DNA of 53,366 nt from Janthinobacterium sp. ROICE36 (GTDB lineage Bacteria > Pseudomonadota > Gammaproteobacteria > Burkholderiales > Burkholderiaceae_D), in contig NZ_PEBS01000042.1 in assembly GCF_002869965.1 (NCBI RefSeq), positions 1-53,366 on the forward strand, written 5' to 3'. Each line of letters opens with the position of its first letter. Positions within the stretch are counted from its first letter, which is position 1. Under the pieces are notes generated by a model. The model was given only the letters and a program-made list of their open reading frames with translations, searched no databases and was not told where the DNA came from. Below are positions 47,784 to 53,366 of this stretch, in pieces. A program made the position numbers and the translations under genes.

Positions 47784-48179
47784 ATGGGTTTGCGAGACAG
47801 AATCGCTTTGCTACTTTGGCGGGATGTAGACGGCTATCAGCCGGAACTGGGTAGCCAGGGTGATCACCACAATGTCTCCCTGCTCACCCGCTGCCGACAG
47901 GCGCGAAGCTGGCTTGCCCAGGGCTGGGCCGCCAACTGGAAATGGTGGGTCACGACGACCATTGCCACTTGCGCTGTCGCCGCCGCGATCGTTCCGCTGT
48001 ACCTGAACGTCGCCAAACCCCGTGAGCAGGTGGATGCGCGTAGCGGGGAACTGCTGCTTAAGTGTGTCGAGCAGCGCAAATGCATCATCCGAATCGAGCC
48101 GATCCCGCAGCGAGATGACAAGATCGTCGCCAGCCCGGACGGCAACGGGCGTGATGACCAGCGGACGCCGAAACAGTGA
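47784..48179 (+). CDS. Membrane protein overlapping an opposite-strand gene
   Basis: This encodes 131 residues with AAAGGAT four bases before the ATG. It has one membrane helix at about 54-76 (WWVTTTIATCAVAAAIVPLY), a cytoplasmic-type N-terminal part, and a charged C-terminal part. Codon use is good throughout. Almost the whole gene lies opposite 47811-48194 in the same codon register, so one may be a shadow of the other. The ribosome site and helix favour this one being real. Confidence 0.5.
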   Translation: MGLRDRIALLLWRDVDGYQPELGSQGDHHNVSLLTRCRQARSWLAQGWAANWKWWVTTTIATCAVAAAIVPLYLNVAKPREQVDARSGELLLKCVEQRKCIIRIEPIPQRDDKIVASPDGNGRDDQRTPKQ

Positions 48180-48194
48180 GGACAGCCAGCTCAT
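47811..48194 (-). CDS. Early protein after cro, overlapping an opposite-strand gene
   Basis: This encodes 127 residues and starts by ATGA overlap with the cro-like stop, which supports it. The first half (DDLVISLRDRLDSDDAFALL, then DTLKQQFPATRIHLLTGFGD) looks well folded. The middle is Gly/Arg-rich and the end is a hydrophobic strand. The gene lies opposite 47784-48179. The N-terminal half may be the real part if the frame has been disturbed. Function is unknown. Confidence 0.55.
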   Translation of the reverse strand: MSWLSSLFRRPLVITPVAVRAGDDLVISLRDRLDSDDAFALLDTLKQQFPATRIHLLTGFGDVQVQRNDRGGDSASGNGRRDPPFPVGGPALGKPASRLSAAGEQGDIVVITLATQFRLIAVYIPPK

Positions 48195-48562
48195 GGAATT
48201 GCCCGCATATCGAGGCCGACAGCAGCGCGGTCTGGCACGGTGTCGAGCATGCGGTTCGTCGTGGGCGGCTGGCGGCCGGCGTGGCCTGGCGCTGGGACAG
48301 GACCGGTGGCGCGATGGGTGGCATCCATGGGCGGCCTGGCGCGCAGGGATTCCCAGTTGAATGACGGGAGTAACTCCTCGCAGCGAACACTCCCGCCGGT
48401 GATGTCTTCGATTTTAGGGCAGTGTTTCGAGGGCACTGGCCGCAACCCCTTTATCCACTGGTTGACGGCAGCAGGGGTAACACCCAAGCGCCCCGCCAAG
48501 GCTGCCTGCCCACCGAGAATCGAGCACGCCCGCGTAATTGAAACCTGAGATGAATTTTCCAT
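48191..48562 (-). CDS. cro: Cro-like repressor, YdaS type
   Basis: This encodes 123 residues. The YdaS/Cro helix-turn-helix is clear: ITRACSILGGQAALAGRLGV, then TPAAVNQWIKGLRPVPSKHC and PKIEDITGGSVRCEELLPSF (residues about 9-70). A Pro-rich tail of about 50 residues is longer than usual for the family. It is divergent from cI with three operators between. It would act in the lytic direction as the first early gene. Confidence 0.85.
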   Translation of the reverse strand: MENSSQVSITRACSILGGQAALAGRLGVTPAAVNQWIKGLRPVPSKHCPKIEDITGGSVRCEELLPSFNWESLRARPPMDATHRATGPVPAPGHAGRQPPTTNRMLDTVPDRAAVGLDMRAIP

Positions 48563-48572
48563 CTCAATACAA

Positions 48573-48631
48573 TAGCATTGCTACAGTTTTATCGCAAGCC
48601 TTGCTATTGTTTTTTTTCGATAGCATAGCTA
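48573..48631. promoter_or_regulatory. Three repressor operators between cro and cI
   Basis: TAGCATTGCTA (48573-48583), AAGCCTTGCTA (48596-48606) and TAGCATAGCTA (48621-48631) share the form TAGC-N3-GCTA. Centres are 23 and 25 bases apart. The first and third are palindromes; the second is weaker in its left half. The third ends two bases before the cI start, so bound repressor would block that gene directly. Confidence 0.75.
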
Positions 48632-48632
48632 C

Positions 48633-49355
48633 ATGAAGATTCTGACAATAGAAGAGGAAGCCGAAAGGCTCAAGGCTCGATTTGCTAAGGTGAACCGCGC
48701 TGAGTTTGCTCGCGCGCACAGCCTAAAGGGCGGGCAATCTATGATTTATCAAAATATCACCGGCAGGCGTCCAATTAGCCTCGATGCTGCACTGGCTTAC
48801 GCGCGGGGCTTCGGCTGCACTCTTGATGACATAAGCCCCCGTCTTGCGGCGGAGGCATTGCAGGCATCGCGTCAAACTGAGGCCGGCTCCAGCGGCGTCA
48901 TACAGCGCGAGCCAATCCATGTGATAAGCACTGAGATAGCTATCCCGCAATACGATACCGGCGGTTCGATGGGCGCTGGCGTGCTGCTGCGCGATCAGCC
49001 TGGCGAGATCAACGGGTGGCGTGTCACGCCAGACTGGCTTCAAAAAAATGTCCGCAGTCATACCGGCGTAAAAAATCTTGCCATCGTCACGGGTTTTGGC
49101 GACTCCATGCGAGGCATGTTCAATCCAGGCGATCCACTGTTAGTAGATCGGGGAATTAATACTTTTGATGGAGACGCAGTTTATTTCTTCAGGGTTGGCG
49201 ATGAAGGCTTTATTAAACGACTCCAAAGAATACCCGGTGAGGGCATTATTGCATCATCCGAAAATAAAGCCTACCGCGATTGGACGATAAAGCCAGACAT
49301 GGATTTTCAAATATTGGCGCGTGTTATTAAGGTTTGGCAAAGCGTTGATTTTTAA
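48633..49355 (+). CDS. cI: CI-like repressor with S24 peptidase domain
   Basis: This encodes 240 residues. The N-terminal HTH lies at about 20-60 (NRAEFARAHSLKGGQSMIYQ). The C-terminal LexA-like domain has an Ala-Gly cleavage site at 115-116 (SMGAGVLL), the catalytic Ser158 (FGDSMRG) and Lys195 (EGFIKRL). So it should cut itself when stimulated by RecA after DNA damage. It faces cro across three operators and its stop overlaps the next start (TAATG). Confidence 0.92.
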   Translation: MKILTIEEEAERLKARFAKVNRAEFARAHSLKGGQSMIYQNITGRRPISLDAALAYARGFGCTLDDISPRLAAEALQASRQTEAGSSGVIQREPIHVISTEIAIPQYDTGGSMGAGVLLRDQPGEINGWRVTPDWLQKNVRSHTGVKNLAIVTGFGDSMRGMFNPGDPLLVDRGINTFDGDAVYFFRVGDEGFIKRLQRIPGEGIIASSENKAYRDWTIKPDMDFQILARVIKVWQSVDF

Positions 49356-50317
49356 TGAAATATTCGAATGTTTGGAAATTCAAGCAAGCGCAGCCTATTG
49401 AGGACACCAATGCGACCGAGAGAATTTTTACTCAAGCTGAACATTTCGCAGCCGATCAATGCCAGAGACTCGTTCAAATAATCAACGAATCAGCCCAAAT
49501 AGCGAACAAATCGGAAAATCTGAAAACTAGACGATCTAGGCTTGGAGTGGCGCAAGATCGCCTTACTGAACTTAAAAACTTGACGGCGCAACATTCATTC
49601 CTATCACTCACAAGCCTGGATAAATTCGAATCGGGCCTAATGACATTAGCGGCGGAAATAAAACACCAAGAGGATAATGCGTATCCAAATTATGATTTAT
49701 ATAAACACCTAACCTATCAGGTGCCGATGAGACTTAGCACACCAGTAAGGCTCCTAGCTTTGCACGGCATCGTCTTTGACGACCTACCGAATTTTCCACC
49801 CGCCATGGTTGTCGGAGAAAGTGAGGGGAAATGGGTGCCGCATTCCTTTACTTTTCGAGAACTTGGCATCGACGTTAATTATGAGTCCGACAATTTAATC
49901 CCGTCGGATATTGGAAAAATCCCTCCAGATGGCGGCGATTTTCTAAATTTCCTAATTGCTTTCCGCGCAATTCTCGAGGCTGATCATTCGATGGATTACC
50001 GTATTATGGAAATTCGCGAAATATTGCTACGGCCTGAATGGCTTGACATTGTCGAGAGACTTGGACAGAGTGATGATGACATCATTGATCAATTCTTTCC
50101 TCAATTCTTGAAGACCATCCCTAAACTGGGGCGCGAATCGATCGAATCAATGCTGCGGGCGGGCCTATCTTCGCCCGCTGTAATAGAAGAGGCTCCGGAT
50201 CACATCCTACTTACCATGAAAGGCGTCGGGCCGTCCATTTTGCGATCGATCCGTGCTAGATGTTCCGAGATCACTGTAGATCGGCATCTTGATCGACTGG
50301 ATCTGGTTGAGCGATGA
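49355..50317 (+). CDS. Unknown protein coupled to cI, helix-hairpin-helix end
   Basis: This encodes 320 residues and starts within the cI stop (TAATG), so it should be made with repressor in the lysogen. The body is charged and helical, with an Asn/Tyr-rich middle, and has no family I recognise. The last 70 residues (IPKLGRESIESMLRAGLSSP, then VIEEAPDHILLTMKGVGPSI and LRSIR) form a tandem helix-hairpin-helix like those of RuvA or DNA ligase that bind DNA without sequence preference. The region is AT-richer than its surroundings. Immunity or superinfection defence is a reasonable inference from expression and position, not shown. Confidence 0.7.
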   Translation: MKYSNVWKFKQAQPIEDTNATERIFTQAEHFAADQCQRLVQIINESAQIANKSENLKTRRSRLGVAQDRLTELKNLTAQHSFLSLTSLDKFESGLMTLAAEIKHQEDNAYPNYDLYKHLTYQVPMRLSTPVRLLALHGIVFDDLPNFPPAMVVGESEGKWVPHSFTFRELGIDVNYESDNLIPSDIGKIPPDGGDFLNFLIAFRAILEADHSMDYRIMEIREILLRPEWLDIVERLGQSDDDIIDQFFPQFLKTIPKLGRESIESMLRAGLSSPAVIEEAPDHILLTMKGVGPSILRSIRARCSEITVDRHLDRLDLVER

Positions 50318-50416
50318 AGTGGCGTAATAATTAGATAGAATATCAATTATCAATTTTTCTTAAAAATGTAGGCTTCCAATTAGATTAACTATGACAGCAG
50401 TCTCATTAGGATAAAC

Positions 50417-50869
50417 ATGAAAATAACATCAGTAAAAGACGAATTAGAGTTTCTGGCGGATGCGGTCTTAATTCGTAAAAAAGGTGCGGGAAATTTTCTT
50501 GCATCTGGACTGAACGGTGAGCGCTCCATACCTATTTCCACGATTACTGCTATTCAGCTAAAGCTTGGCGGGTGGACTCCTGGATATATTCTATTCTCCT
50601 ACGCGGGAAGCAAACCATTTGGTGGCGGACTAATGGAGGCAACGCAAGATCCGGATGCGTTCATTTTTCAGAAACAATACAATTCTGAAGTCGAAGAGTT
50701 CAAAAAAATAGTGGAAGCAGCAATGCGTGATTCAAAAAACTCAAAAACTCTAGCCTCACCCACATCTCTGGCGGACGAGATCCGAAAGCTTGCGACATTG
50801 GTAGAGGATGGCTTCTTGTCGGATGATGAATTCGAAGTGGCAAAGAGGAAGCTCTTGGCGTCGCCATGA
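50417..50869 (+). CDS. PH-like and SHOCT-domain protein
   Basis: This encodes 150 residues. The first part (about 10-80, including VLIRKKGAGNFLASGLNGER and ITAIQLKLGGWTPGYILFSY) resembles the PH-like domain seen in DUF4429-type proteins. The last 32 residues (LADEIRKLATLVEDGFLSDD, then EFEVAKRKLL) are a SHOCT motif, a short C-terminal oligomerisation segment. It is AT-rich and joined to the next gene by ATGA. Such proteins are common in mobile elements; a role is not established. Confidence 0.7.
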   Translation: MKITSVKDELEFLADAVLIRKKGAGNFLASGLNGERSIPISTITAIQLKLGGWTPGYILFSYAGSKPFGGGLMEATQDPDAFIFQKQYNSEVEEFKKIVEAAMRDSKNSKTLASPTSLADEIRKLATLVEDGFLSDDEFEVAKRKLLASP

Positions 50870-51186
50870 AGTACGTAATTCTCTTGCTGTTCGCCCTCAT
50901 CTTCTCGCCTCAGGTCGCTGCCGCGCCTTGCAATAGGGATGCCGCGCAGGATGTGCAGTTTGGCATCCGCGAATTCGCCAGCTGGCGCATTGAGGGCGAT
51001 CACTTGGCCGTCCATTGGACGTATGCCATCGAGAAGTTGCCCGAAGCGAAGCGCCTGAAAATGATCACTGCCTATGCCGACATGGACGCTTGTTTGCGCG
51101 GGTCCGCGTTTGAGATCATGTTTTATCGCAAGGGCAAGCTGATGGGGATTGCATCACCAGTATCAGGTGTTCGACTGGTGAAATAA
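50866..51186 (+). CDS. Secreted or periplasmic protein
   Basis: This encodes 106 residues. A signal peptide is clear (KYVILLLFALIFSPQVAAA with cleavage after AAA at about 20). Two Cys residues (about 22 and 80) could form a disulphide. The mature part is small and alpha/beta (FGIREFASWRIEGDHLAVHW). It is translationally coupled to the SHOCT gene. It may be a lysogenic-conversion or surface-exclusion factor, but this is only inferred. Confidence 0.65.
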   Translation: MKYVILLLFALIFSPQVAAAPCNRDAAQDVQFGIREFASWRIEGDHLAVHWTYAIEKLPEAKRLKMITAYADMDACLRGSAFEIMFYRKGKLMGIASPVSGVRLVK

Positions 51187-51189
51187 AAA

Positions 51190-51528
51190 TAAGGCCCGCA
51201 CACTATCCAGTGTGCTGGCTAAGAATCCGGGGTGATTCCCGGACTGCGGACCATCAATCCGCTCGCGGTGAGGAATGAAAAAGAGCTTACAGCATGCCCG
51301 TCTAGTCGGTCAGGCGGATGCCGGAAATGCAAGCCTTGCTGTATGGCTACCTCTATCAAACCAAGCTCAACCACCAACACACAGGGTGCTCCCCAAGGTG
51401 TGTTGGTGGCGCCACCGTAGCTGCAGCTACACCGGCTAGCGCCCGGCAAGGCGCGATATAAATGTTCAGCCCTCTAATCCAGGCGCTGAACGAGGCCTCG
51501 TTCGGCGTCACGCATAAGCGAAAGCAAA
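51190..51528. ncRNA. Candidate structured RNA region
   Basis: No convincing gene lies in these 340 bases. Several hairpins follow each other: GCACAC-TATCCA-GTGTGC (from about 51198), CCGGG-GTGATT-CCCGG (from about 51228), CGGA...TCCG, a perfect 12-base stem at 51371-51382 with 51398-51409, and GTAGCTGCAGCTAC (51417-51430). The stretch is in the immunity region. Structured antisense RNAs of the C4/CI type control immunity in P1 and P4, so that is one possibility. The strand is not certain. Confidence 0.4.
51371..51409. repeat. Perfect 12-base inverted repeat
   Basis: CCACCAACACAC and GTGTGTTGGTGG enclose 15 bases. The stem would be very stable in RNA from either strand. No T run follows it. 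Confidence 0.8.
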
Positions 51529-51642
51529 ATGCCTAAAGCCAAACGAAAAGTAGCGAAGGTTAGCTGGACGATTGATGTTGCGAAATGCATTTCTGCCATT
51601 TCAGGAATGCTATTAGTGCTTCATCAAATCGGACTTTTTTGA
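51529..51642 (+). CDS. 37-residue membrane peptide
   Basis: The ATG at 51529 follows a GAAAG site. The basic start (PKAKRKVAKVSWTIDVAKCI) is followed by a hydrophobic segment (SAISGMLLVLHQIGLF) and a TTT TTT TGA end. The layout is that of a small membrane peptide, such as a toxin or regulator. Family and function are unknown. Confidence 0.45.
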   Translation: MPKAKRKVAKVSWTIDVAKCISAISGMLLVLHQIGLF

Positions 51643-51770
51643 CCTAGAAGGTGGGGCGGTTAACGCCGCCCTGCCAACTGAAGCGAATTCTATACCGTTG
51701 CTCGGAGGTTTACAACAGCAAGACCGTGGCGCCAAAACCGGGCGCGTGAGCGACGAAATAAAGGCGCTCA

Positions 51771-51980
51771 ATGACCGCCAGTCGATGGCTCGACAACGCC
51801 GAGAAAGTCCTCCTGGCCGCCCTTGAGGCAGCCGCTGACCATCGCCTGAACAACCCCAGCGCCTGGTCGCCGGACGGCTACCTGATGCGGTCTGATTCGG
51901 CCTGCGAGCATTGCGGCCGCGCTGGGCTGAGTGGGTCGCGGTGGTGCGGGTTGTGTGGGAAGCTTGCAACTATTGGATAG
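51771..51980 (+). CDS. Small protein with zinc-ribbon end
   Basis: This encodes 69 residues with AAAGG six bases upstream. A helical first part (RWLDNAEKVLLAALEAAADH) is followed by CEHCGRAGLSGSRWCGLCG (residues about 45-63), a two-knuckle zinc ribbon. It probably binds nucleic acid or protein. It lies between the 37-residue peptide gene and the 282-residue membrane protein gene. Confidence 0.6.
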   Translation: MTASRWLDNAEKVLLAALEAAADHRLNNPSAWSPDGYLMRSDSACEHCGRAGLSGSRWCGLCGKLATIG

Positions 51981-52031
51981 ATTTCCTGTTGGTAATATTT
52001 CATATAATAAAGCCCAATATAAGGGGTGACT

Positions 52032-52877
52032 ATGCAAGAAGAAATGTCGATACGCTACGAGGGCAGAGATGCCGAAAAGCATGAAATCGACTTGAACCAA
52101 CTGGGAATTTCACTTCAGGGTTTTGCTCGCATTTTGGGAGTTTGCGGGAATTTTGTAGAGACCGGGAAGTACAACAAGCAGTTTGATAGCCTGGCCGTAA
52201 AAGTAGTGGCGCGGGAGCCAGATGAGCATCATTGCTATGAGGTTGTTGCGTACATTCAGGGCATCATGACATCCGCGAACTTTTGGAGTGGCACGGGCGG
52301 TGCGGTGTTGACCGCCGTGGTAGCATACGTCTTAAGCCGGAGATCAAGCGAAGAAATGAAGCTGCTAAAGGATGCATTAGACAAGTCACTTGCAAATAGC
52401 GCACAGATGACGGAAAGGCTAATATCAACCATCGACAAGATGGCTGAAGCGTTGCGCCCTGCTGCCAGAATGGCTACAAGCCCTATCGACAAGACCTGCA
52501 ACAATATTGGCATTTACGCGAGCGGCACAAAGATCTCCGAGCTTGATGATAAAAATAAAGAGTATTTCTCGGCTGCAACAAGCATTAGATTCGATAGAAC
52601 CAAGACGTATGTCGGAATTTTTTCAGAGCTTGATACGAAGACAGGAAGTTGCAAAGTGTCGTTAAGCGAAAGTGAGCCACGGATTCAATGCGAGATCACC
52701 GATCCGATTCGATCCCTACCAAACAATCCCTATGCGCTGGCTCTGGCCAGCCAGGCGCCCTTATCGTTTTTAGCAAAGGCAGAGATTGATGAGGACGGCG
52801 TTATTGCAAAACTTTTTATCAGCGATCTCGCTCCGACTACGGCGCCACAACCATCGGCGCCAAGCGCCAAGCCGTAA
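52032..52877 (+). CDS. Membrane-associated protein of unknown function
   Basis: This encodes 281 residues from the ATG at 52032 (AAGGGGT upstream); a GTG six bases earlier is less suitable. The soluble N-terminal part (MSIRYEGRDAEKHEIDLNQL, then GISLQGFARILGVCG) is followed by one membrane helix near 76-98 (FWSGTGGAVLTAVVAYVLSR). After it comes a coiled-coil stretch (EEMKLLKDALDKSLANSAQM), then a beta-rich C-terminal domain and a Pro-rich tail. I recall similar proteins in other genomes beside mobile elements, but know no function. It ends the plus-strand conversion region and has its own terminator. Confidence 0.65.
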   Translation: MQEEMSIRYEGRDAEKHEIDLNQLGISLQGFARILGVCGNFVETGKYNKQFDSLAVKVVAREPDEHHCYEVVAYIQGIMTSANFWSGTGGAVLTAVVAYVLSRRSSEEMKLLKDALDKSLANSAQMTERLISTIDKMAEALRPAARMATSPIDKTCNNIGIYASGTKISELDDKNKEYFSAATSIRFDRTKTYVGIFSELDTKTGSCKVSLSESEPRIQCEITDPIRSLPNNPYALALASQAPLSFLAKAEIDEDGVIAKLFISDLAPTTAPQPSAPSAKP

Positions 52878-52882
52878 AGACT

Positions 52883-52906
52883 AGCCCGCCGCGCGCGGGC
52901 TTTTTT
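52883..52906 (+). terminator. Rho-independent terminator of conversion region
   Basis: AGCCCGC, CGCGC and GCGGGCT are followed by a T run, six bases after the stop at 52877. It should end the plus-strand transcript that begins at cI or nearer. Confidence 0.88.
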
Positions 52907-52943
52907 GCGCCTGGCGCTGGCACCAGCGCAGACGGTCAATGCT

Positions 52944-53288
52944 CTACGCGAGAATGCTTGGGCCAATGTCGCCGAAGCCAAGTTCCATCTGAGTGTCGCC
53001 CGAAAGCTCGCGCTTGCTCACGTGCAGCTGCTCCCAGTCTTCCTGCGTGTCGGTTCCGGTGTTGATGCGCAATGCCTGCGGCAGTACGCGTGCGGCCTGC
53101 CCTTTTTTCATCAAACGGTAGCTATCCGATCCGGCTGCCGCGTTGATGGCGGCATAGGTTTGCGGATAGAATATTCCGGTGCGCGTGAAAACATGGTGGG
53201 CCACCTCCAGCAGTGGCAATCGGTCGCGCACAGTGGTCAGTGCGTATTTCGGTGAACGTGCCCACCCATTCCGGTCTATCGCGCCCAC
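52944..53288 (-). CDS. Hypothetical protein at right edge
   Basis: This encodes 114 residues from a GTG at 53288; the frame is open for another ten codons upstream with no better start. The protein appears folded (NGWARSPKYALTTVRDRLPL, then YPQTYAAINAAAGSDSYRLM). It converges with the conversion-region terminator. It may be a phage gene of the integration end or a host gene. I see nothing definite in 53289-53366. Confidence 0.5.
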   Translation of the reverse strand: MGAIDRNGWARSPKYALTTVRDRLPLLEVAHHVFTRTGIFYPQTYAAINAAAGSDSYRLMKKGQAARVLPQALRINTGTDTQEDWEQLHVSKRELSGDTQMELGFGDIGPSILA

Positions 53289-53366
53289 CTGCGCATGAGA
53301 TGGTGTTACGCGGTTAAATTGTAGTGGGTGCGGTCACGATGGGTCGATATTTATCTCCTTTTTGGG

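Noticed and set aside
51219..51449. Minus-strand coding frame in the structured region
   Set aside because: It has no ribosome site, is broken up by stems and has no domain pattern; I prefer a structured RNA, though a small overlapping protein cannot be excluded.

Overview
The window is almost wholly one temperate siphophage genome of about 52 kb, seen as a prophage. GC is high, short overlaps (ATGA, GTGA, TAATG) join most genes, and both LexA-type boxes have the CTGT-N8-ACAG form used by beta- and gammaproteobacteria. From general resemblance of the proteins I infer a Burkholderiales host, perhaps Oxalobacteraceae; this is not proven. A long tape measure gene with no sheath gene indicates a long non-contractile tail. 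I found no integrase and no attachment site, so the integration end lies outside the window or was missed.

Layout. Positions 1-1900 hold a probable lipoprotein gene, an SOS-box gene and small unknown genes. From 1918 to 32460 the minus strand carries the late genes. Read in their own direction (right to left) these are: terminase small and large subunits, portal, MuF-like protein, scaffold, coat, neck proteins, tail tube, frameshifted tail chaperones, tape measure, tail tip and fibres, holins, endolysin and spanins. Four apparent extra genes interrupt the series: a protein with a uracil-DNA-glycosylase-like motif (26629-27561), a beta-helix tailspike-like protein (21677-23824), an HNH endonuclease on the other strand (19354-19911), and a BRO-type protein with its own terminator (16978-17484). 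From 32.5 to 35.4 kb there are small genes, a tRNA-Gly, a second HNH gene and a hicAB toxin-antitoxin pair on the plus strand.

From 35.5 to 48.6 kb the minus strand carries the early genes: cro, small regulators, a Rha-like protein, a cytosine methyltransferase, a DUF1364-like nuclease, a helicase-methyltransferase fusion, a replication initiator containing a GIY-YIG-like insertion and two iteron arrays, a DnaC-like loader, a nuclease and a Q-like zinc protein. Just after the Q-like gene come a strong promoter and, about 160 bases on, a terminator, resembling lambda Q-pR'-tR'. Here a LexA-type box covers the -35 element. Several further terminators lie between late genes, which fits antitermination as the late switch.

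From 48.6 to 52.9 kb the plus strand carries the immunity and lysogenic-conversion region. It has three repressor operators, an S24-type CI repressor, a gene of unknown role coupled to cI with a helix-hairpin-helix end, a SHOCT-domain protein, a secreted protein, a 340-base structured non-coding stretch, and three more small or membrane proteins. The AT-richer stretches here and at 26.6-27.5 kb suggest later acquisition. The best candidates for something new are the cI-coupled gene and its neighbours, the glycosylase-like gene in the head operon, the LexA-covered late promoter, and the initiator-origin arrangement.
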